Under the pieces are notes generated by a model. That model was not told the DNA's origin. It saw nothing but the letters and a program-made list of their open reading frames with translations, and ran no database searches. Both the position numbers and the translations under genes were made by a program. 64,000 nt of DNA from Streptococcus ruminicola (GTDB lineage Bacteria; Bacillota; Bacilli; Lactobacillales; Streptococcaceae): positions 1 to 64,000 of the forward strand of contig NZ_CP046919.1 in the NCBI RefSeq assembly GCF_011387195.1, in the 5' to 3' direction. Shown here in pieces: positions 59,635-64,000 of this stretch; the first letter of the stretch is position 1; each line of letters begins with the position of its first letter.

Positions 59635-60744
59635 TTAATCTTCGATAAAATCACGGAGCTGTTTGCTACGGCTCGGATGGCGAAGTTTGCGAAGTGCTTT
59701 AGCTTCAATCTGACGAATACGTTCACGCGTCACATTGAAGACTTTACCAACATCTTCCAATGTACGCATTTTACCATCATCGAGACCAAAACGCAAGCGC
59801 AAGACGTTCTCTTCACGGTCAGTCAATGTGTCTAAGACTTCATCAAGTTGTTCACGAAGAACAACACGAGTTGTGTAGTCTACTGGATTTTCAATAACTT
59901 CATCTTCAATGAAATCTCCAAGATGGCTATCATCTTCTTCACCGATAGGTGTTTCTAGAGAGACAGGTTCTTGAGCAATTTTCAAGATTTCACGAACTTT
60001 ATCAGGCGTCATATCCATACGTTCAGCAATTTGTTCTGGCGTTGGATCTTGTCCAAGTTCTTGAAGAAGGTTACGTTGTTCACGAACAAGTTTGTTGATT
60101 GTTTCAACCATGTGAACAGGGATACGGATTGTACGAGCTTGGTCAGCAATCGCACGTGTAATAGCTTGACGAATCCACCATGTTGCATAAGTTGAGAATT
60201 TGAACCCTTTTGAGTAATCAAATTTATCAACGGCTTTCATCAATCCCATGTTACCTTCTTGGATAAGATCAAGGAATTGCATACCACGTCCAACATAGCG
60301 TTTTGCAATAGATACAACCAAACGCAAGTTAGCTTCTGCCAAACGTTGTTTTGCTTGAAGATCGCCCGCTGCGACTGCAACTGCCAATTCTTTTTCTTCT
60401 TCGCTTGACAACAAAGGCACAACCCCAATTTCTTTAAGGTACATACGAACTGGGTCATTAACTTTAGCAGAGTTGCTACCAAGCAATTCTTCGTCAGTTA
60501 GTTCTTCAGGTTTTGGTTCTTCAACCACATATTTTGTTGATGGGTTACCTTCTTTATCAGTAATTGAAATACCACCGTCTGTCAAACGTTCCAAAAGATC
60601 ATCAATTTGATCAGCATCGAGTGAAAATGGAATAACCAATTTTTCTGTCACTTCGTCATCGACAGCTGTTCCGTTCTTTTTATGATTACGAATAAATTCT
60701 GCAACTTGAACATTAAAAGTAGTAATTTCTTTTTCTTTTGCCAT
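59635..60744 (-). CDS. rpoD: RNA polymerase primary sigma factor
   Basis: The 369-residue housekeeping sigma factor (SigA/RpoD). Region 1.2-2.4 runs through [16 protein letters not shown] near residue 96 and [20 protein letters not shown] in region 2.4. Region 4.2 shows [20 protein letters not shown] near 338. The reduced region 1.1 is normal for Firmicutes. It is 8 bases after dnaG. It would recognise the -35/-10 promoters listed here. Confidence 0.98.
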   Translation of the reverse strand: MAKEKEITTFNVQVAEFIRNHKKNGTAVDDEVTEKLVIPFSLDADQIDDLLERLTDGGISITDKEGNPSTKYVVEEPKPEELTDEELLGSNSAKVNDPVRMYLKEIGVVPLLSSEEEKELAVAVAAGDLQAKQRLAEANLRLVVSIAKRYVGRGMQFLDLIQEGNMGLMKAVDKFDYSKGFKFSTYATWWIRQAITRAIADQARTIRIPVHMVETINKLVREQRNLLQELGQDPTPEQIAERMDMTPDKVREILKIAQEPVSLETPIGEEDDSHLGDFIEDEVIENPVDYTTRVVLREQLDEVLDTLTDREENVLRLRFGLDDGKMRTLEDVGKVFNVTRERIRQIEAKALRKLRHPSRSKQLRDFIED

Positions 60745-60752
60745 ATTTTCCT

Positions 60753-62534
60753 CTATTCCATTTTTCTTTTTTGAGCAATGAGATTTTCCAAAGCCGCAAG
60801 TGCTGCATCAACATCCCCAAGATTGCTAGATTCACGAATTAACTTACTTTGCTTTTGCAAATCTCTTTCTTGGAGCAGGCGATTGCGTTTTTGAATAATT
60901 TCCTCAATTTCATTAGGGGCAACATCTTCTGGTAGATTTTCTTCTAACACTTGATAATACATCTGCCGCGTTCGGTCATCTAGCTGCGCTAAATCATAGG
61001 AAGTCACCTCACCTTGTTGCATCAACAAATCATAAAGTGTCTGCAATTCTTGGGTATCAAAGGTAAATTCTTCCCGATTTCTAAATTCATTAAGAAGATA
61101 ATCATGCGTCAACAACCGTTGCATCAATTGACTCTCTGCTTTCATAATCGCAGAGATATTCTTTGATATTGGCAATTCAACGACCGTCACTCTTTGCTTA
61201 GCAGCTTCCGACTGAAGAGCTGAACGATTTTGAAGTCGCTCGCTGTTTACCGACTGTTCAACTTGATAATAATCAAAGTCAGGCAATAAATCAGCCACCA
61301 TATTAATATACGAATTTTGTGCTGTAATTGACGGCGATTGTGCAATAATCCTAGAAATTTTTTCCACATAAGCAATCTCAGCCTGGAGATTATCACTATT
61401 TTCCGGTTTTAAGTAATGAATAAAGAATTCAGTACTGCTAATGCGACTATTTTCAAGCAAGTTAGCTAGGGCTTGAGGTGAATTCTTTTGAATGAACTCA
61501 TCTGGGTCCATCTGTTCAGGAACTCGCACAATTTCAACATTAAAATCTTTTAAAAGCTCTAAAGACTTAGCAATCGCATTCTGCCCAGCATTATCACCAT
61601 CATATGTTAAAATAACTTTTTTAGCATATCGTTTTAAATGTCTGACGTGCTCAGGTGTTAATGCCGTACCCATCGAGGCAACAGCATTTTCAATACCAGC
61701 GCGATAAGCCGCAATAACGTCCATGAAACCTTCCATCAAGTAAACTTCATGTTTTTTAGACATAACCGGACGAGCTTTATCAAGATGATACAATTCATAA
61801 GACTTATTAAATAAAGCTGTCGACCTTGTGTTCTTATACTTAGCTTGCTGACTATCTAAATCCTCTTTCGTCCAAATACGCCCAGAAAAAGCAACCACCT
61901 GACCATTATCATCCGTCAAAGGAAACATGATACGATTTTGAAACGCATCATAAACTCGATTGGTACGTTCAGACAAATTAAAAAGACCTGAAGCCATCAA
62001 AGCATTCTCTTCATAACGTTTTGCAAGAGATTGATAAAGAAAATCAGGCTCATTTGGCGACAATCCAATATTGAAATAATCAATCAATTCATCCGTCAAA
62101 CCACGTTGCGCTAGATAAGCTTTCGCTTCTTGACCTTCTTTGGTTGTTTTTAAAACAGCATTGTAAAACTTAGCCGCATCCTTATGAATATCAATAAGAA
62201 CTTGGTTAGGATTTTGCGGTTTTGCTTGTGCTTGCTGTGTTTCAACCTGCAAAGGAATTCCAGCACGTTCAGCGACACGATGAACACTCTCTAAAAAACT
62301 AATCTGATGATATTCCTCTAAAAACTTGTAAACATCCCCAGATTTTCCGCAACCAAAACAATGAAAAAACTGCTTGTCTTCAATAACATTAAAAGATGGC
62401 GTTTTTTCCTTATGAAATGGACATAATCCTATATAGTTGCGTCCTGCACGTGTAAGATTGACCACTTCGCCAATAACATCAACAATATTAACGCTATTTT
62501 TTATCTCGGTAATTAACTCTTTGTCAATTGCCAA
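60753..62534 (-). CDS. dnaG: DNA primase
   Basis: DnaG makes RNA primers for replication. The 593 residues contain the CHC2 zinc finger (about 37-62: [11 protein letters not shown] and [10 protein letters not shown]), the TOPRIM core ([13 protein letters not shown] near 260, LTYDGDNAG near 300) and a C-terminal DnaB-binding domain. I prefer the TTG at 62534, which has a GGAGGTGA site and gives MAIDKEL. The ATG at 62579 lies inside the -10 hexamer and would not be transcribed normally. Confidence 0.96.
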   Translation of the reverse strand: MAIDKELITEIKNSVNIVDVIGEVVNLTRAGRNYIGLCPFHKEKTPSFNVIEDKQFFHCFGCGKSGDVYKFLEEYHQISFLESVHRVAERAGIPLQVETQQAQAKPQNPNQVLIDIHKDAAKFYNAVLKTTKEGQEAKAYLAQRGLTDELIDYFNIGLSPNEPDFLYQSLAKRYEENALMASGLFNLSERTNRVYDAFQNRIMFPLTDDNGQVVAFSGRIWTKEDLDSQQAKYKNTRSTALFNKSYELYHLDKARPVMSKKHEVYLMEGFMDVIAAYRAGIENAVASMGTALTPEHVRHLKRYAKKVILTYDGDNAGQNAIAKSLELLKDFNVEIVRVPEQMDPDEFIQKNSPQALANLLENSRISSTEFFIHYLKPENSDNLQAEIAYVEKISRIIAQSPSITAQNSYINMVADLLPDFDYYQVEQSVNSERLQNRSALQSEAAKQRVTVVELPISKNISAIMKAESQLMQRLLTHDYLLNEFRNREEFTFDTQELQTLYDLLMQQGEVTSYDLAQLDDRTRQMYYQVLEENLPEDVAPNEIEEIIQKRNRLLQERDLQKQSKLIRESSNLGDVDAALAALENLIAQKRKME

Positions 62535-62577
62535 AAGATCACCTCCACGCACTATTCCCATTTTAGTTTTGTATTTC

Positions 62578-62606
62578 ATTATACCATTTTGATTCAGATT
62601 TGTAAA
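62578..62606 (-). promoter_or_regulatory. Promoter of dnaG-rpoD
   Basis: TTTACA (62601-62606), 17 bases, TATAAT (62578-62583, with TGG before it) on the minus strand. It is back-to-back with the mscL promoter at 62638-62646. Confidence 0.8.
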
Positions 62607-62637
62607 TTCTCAAAAACCAGACTTTAGCACATAATTT

Positions 62638-62646
62638 TGGTATAAT
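62638..62646 (+). promoter_or_regulatory. Extended -10 promoter of mscL
   Basis: TGGTATAAT, 33 bases before the mscL ATG, with no strong -35. An AGGAGG site follows at 62665. Confidence 0.72.
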
Positions 62647-62678
62647 AATACTAATAAAACATACAGGAGGTTTTTCGT

Positions 62679-63062
62679 ATGATTAAAGAACTCAAAGAAT
62701 TTTTGTTCAAAGCAAACGTTCTTGATCTCGCTGTCGCTGTTGTTATGGGGGCTGCTTTCAACGCTATCGTAACATCACTTGTTAATGATGTCATTACACC
62801 ACTTTTCTTAAACCCAGCTCTAAAAGCTGCTGGTGTTGCCAAAATAGCTGACCTTTCTTGGAATGGTGTCGCTTATGGTAGTTTTCTAAGTGCTGTTATC
62901 AACTTCCTTATTGTTGGTACAACACTATTCTTCATCGTCAAAGCTGCTAACGCCGCTGCTGCTCTTACTAAGAAAGAAGAAACTGAAAAAGCAAACGAAG
63001 ATGCCGCTCCAACTCAAGAAGAACTTCTTACAGAAATTCGCGATTTGTTGAAAGAAAAATAA
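62679..63062 (+). CDS. mscL: Large-conductance mechanosensitive channel
   Basis: MscL opens under membrane tension and releases solutes after osmotic down-shock. The 127 residues begin MIKELKEFLFKANVLDLAVAVVMGAAFNAIV, with the N-terminal helix and first membrane helix containing the gate. A second helix lies at about 70-92, and the C-terminal helical bundle is Glu-rich. Length is typical. Confidence 0.97.
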   Translation: MIKELKEFLFKANVLDLAVAVVMGAAFNAIVTSLVNDVITPLFLNPALKAAGVAKIADLSWNGVAYGSFLSAVINFLIVGTTLFFIVKAANAAAALTKKEETEKANEDAAPTQEELLTEIRDLLKEK

Positions 63063-63085
63063 TCTTTATCAATCGTTAAAGCATA

Positions 63086-63118
63086 AAAAGAGACGCCTAG
63101 CTTAGCGCCTCTTTTCTT
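63086..63118 (+). terminator. Terminator between mscL and rpsU
   Basis: A hairpin of about 10 pairs with an internal mismatch (AAAGAG..CGC with GCG..CTCTTT) is followed by TTTT on the plus strand. The A-run on the other side could serve rpsU. Confidence 0.75.
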
Positions 63119-63134
63119 TGTATCTAATGTTTAA

Positions 63135-63311
63135 TTAGAATTTTTTACGTTTGCGAGCTGCTTCTGATTTGCGTTTACGTTTTACAGATGGTTTTTCGTA
63201 GAATTCACGTTTACGTGATTCTTGAAGAGTCCCAGCTTTAGTCACAGAACGTTTGAAACGACGAAGTGCATCGTCAAGTGATTCGTTTTTACGTACTACT
63301 GTTTTTGACAT
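63135..63311 (-). CDS. rpsU: 30S ribosomal protein S21
   Basis: S21 of 58 residues, starting [21 protein letters not shown] with a very basic Arg/Lys C-terminus. I use the ATG at 63311, which has a GAGGAGGTG site. The frame is open 10 codons further. Driven by its own promoter. Confidence 0.97.
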
Positions 63312-63357
63312 ATGTTTCACCTCCTCAAGATATTGTAACATTTACACGTTCTCTATT

Positions 63358-63386
63358 AGGATACCTAATTTATCAAAAAAAGTCAA
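63358..63386 (-). promoter_or_regulatory. rpsU promoter
   Basis: TTGACT (63381-63386), 17 bases, TATCCT (63358-63363) on the minus strand. The remaining gap 63387-63520 is AT-rich and I see nothing else in it. Confidence 0.75.
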
Positions 63387-63520
63387 TCCTTACACGCGCT
63401 AAATGCCATAAAAATTTAAAAAATGTTTTCAGCAAAATTTCCATCACACTTATGATTTTTTTAAGGTTCCTTCACTATACTATAAACAATCCTAAAACTT
63501 TTCTTTTTCATAATCTCCTA

Positions 63521-63553
63521 AAAGACGACTGCAGAAATGCAGTCGTCTTTTTG
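63521..63553. terminator. Terminator after the alpha/beta hydrolase gene
   Basis: A perfect 13-pair stem (63521-63533 with 63538-63550) with a GAAA loop, T-runs on both sides. It lies about 45 bases after the hydrolase stop. Confidence 0.88.
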
Positions 63554-63594
63554 TTATTTAGTATGTATTTTTCTTGCTTCTGGCATTTCGACAG

Positions 63595-64000
63595 TTATCT
63601 CAAAGTGTTAAGAAAAGCGGCAATCTGTTTATTCACTGTTACAGGATTATCAACATTGGAATTATGGGCAGAATCAGCAATCCAAACTAACCGAAATCCT
63701 GTTCTTTTAGACCATTCTCTGTTATAGGCTTTCACCTTACCTGTGGTATCCTTTTCACCTACTATCAAAAGTGTCGGACAAGGTATAGACAGTTCTTGAT
63801 TATCTTCTAGGAACCCTGCATATCCAATTCCCATGAGATGGCACAGCTCCGCTTTATCATACTTGGCAATCATTGTTGCCATATTTTCTCGACCCCATTT
63901 CGTGATAGTATTTTTCTTCACAATAGATGATTTCAATAATTTCTCAGGGAATAATTTTGCCATCCACTCAATTTGATGTAGCCACCACATATCAGATTTT
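63595..64000 (-). CDS. Alpha/beta hydrolase, 3' part only
   Basis: The frame is open to the right edge, so the N-terminal part with the nucleophile Ser lies outside the window. The visible 134 or so codons hold the C-terminal half of an alpha/beta hydrolase, with LLIVGEKDTTGKVKAYN (the acid Asp region) and the catalytic His in WIADSAHNSNVDNP. The substrate cannot be told. The internal ATG at 63990 is not a proper start. Confidence 0.82.
   Translation of the reverse strand, partial: KSDMWWLHQIEWMAKLFPEKLLKSSIVKKNTITKWGRENMATMIAKYDKAELCHLMGIGYAGFLEDNQELSIPCPTLLIVGEKDTTGKVKAYNREWSKRTGFRLVWIADSAHNSNVDNPVTVNKQIAAFLNTLR

Noticed and set aside
1..64000. Prophage, insertion sequence or integrative element
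   Set aside because: No transposase, integrase, phage structural gene, att-like direct repeat flanking a tRNA, or abrupt change of gene content was seen.

Overview
The window looks like a chromosomal backbone segment of a Streptococcus, most likely of the S. bovis/S. equinus (gallolyticus) group. It is AT-rich, has strong AGGAGG-type ribosome binding sites, and carries gene neighbourhoods typical of the genus: rpsP-khpA, rimM-trmD, the pyr operon under a PyrR attenuator, mtaR/lspA/rluD, rplU-prp-rpmA, thiI-iscS, the aro operon, infC-rpmI-rplT, the rhamnose-polysaccharide (rgp) locus, and rpoD-dnaG. The genus call is firm. The species-group call is an inference from protein similarity recalled from memory. 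I see no prophage, insertion sequence, CRISPR array or rRNA operon.

Layout. 1-4070: ferredoxin-NADP reductase, GrpB protein, trmD, rimM, a tRNA-Gln/tRNA-Glu pair with its own promoter and terminator, khpA and rpsP. 4214-8831: an RsmJ-like methyltransferase, a TVP38-type membrane protein and a MacAB-like efflux system. 9039-16228: pyrR-uraA-pyrB-carA-carB, pyrimidine uptake and synthesis controlled by a leader attenuator. 16515-19909: rluD, lspA, an MtaR/CpsY-type LysR regulator, then L27, Prp and L21 with an L21 leader. 20112-24348: a GNAT acetyltransferase, a CapA-like protein, thiI and a cysteine desulfurase. 24545-26320 (plus strand): an unknown Ser/Thr-rich membrane-anchored protein and folC. 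26355-33856: L-2-hydroxyisocaproate dehydrogenase, then an aro operon (RlmI-like methyltransferase, aroD, aroE, aroB, aroC, tyrA, ylbF). 34144-36279 (plus strand): a lipoteichoic acid synthase. 36541-41053: rplT, rpmI, infC, cmk, a LysM protein, ferredoxin, EbsA and pepT.

The most interesting part is 41159-59127, a cell-envelope island. The rgp genes rgpA to rgpF make and export a rhamnan. Behind them come a GacH/SccH-type glycerol-phosphate transferase, a polytopic membrane protein and a GtrB-type glycosyltransferase, which probably decorate the rhamnan. Immediately downstream sit two secreted proteins built from GBS Bsp-like repeats, one ending in a CHAP domain and one in a GH25 muramidase domain, plus a small lipoprotein. 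My inference is that the Bsp-like repeats target these hydrolases to a wall ligand, possibly the polysaccharide made next door.

59277-64000 holds a SufT-like protein, rpoD, dnaG, mscL (plus strand), rpsU and the 3' part of an alpha/beta hydrolase. Several genes probably start at TTG, GTG or a rarer codon (dnaG, both Bsp-like proteins, ltaS, infC). For dnaG and the GH25 protein the upstream in-frame ATG lies in or beside a -10 box, so the later start is preferred.
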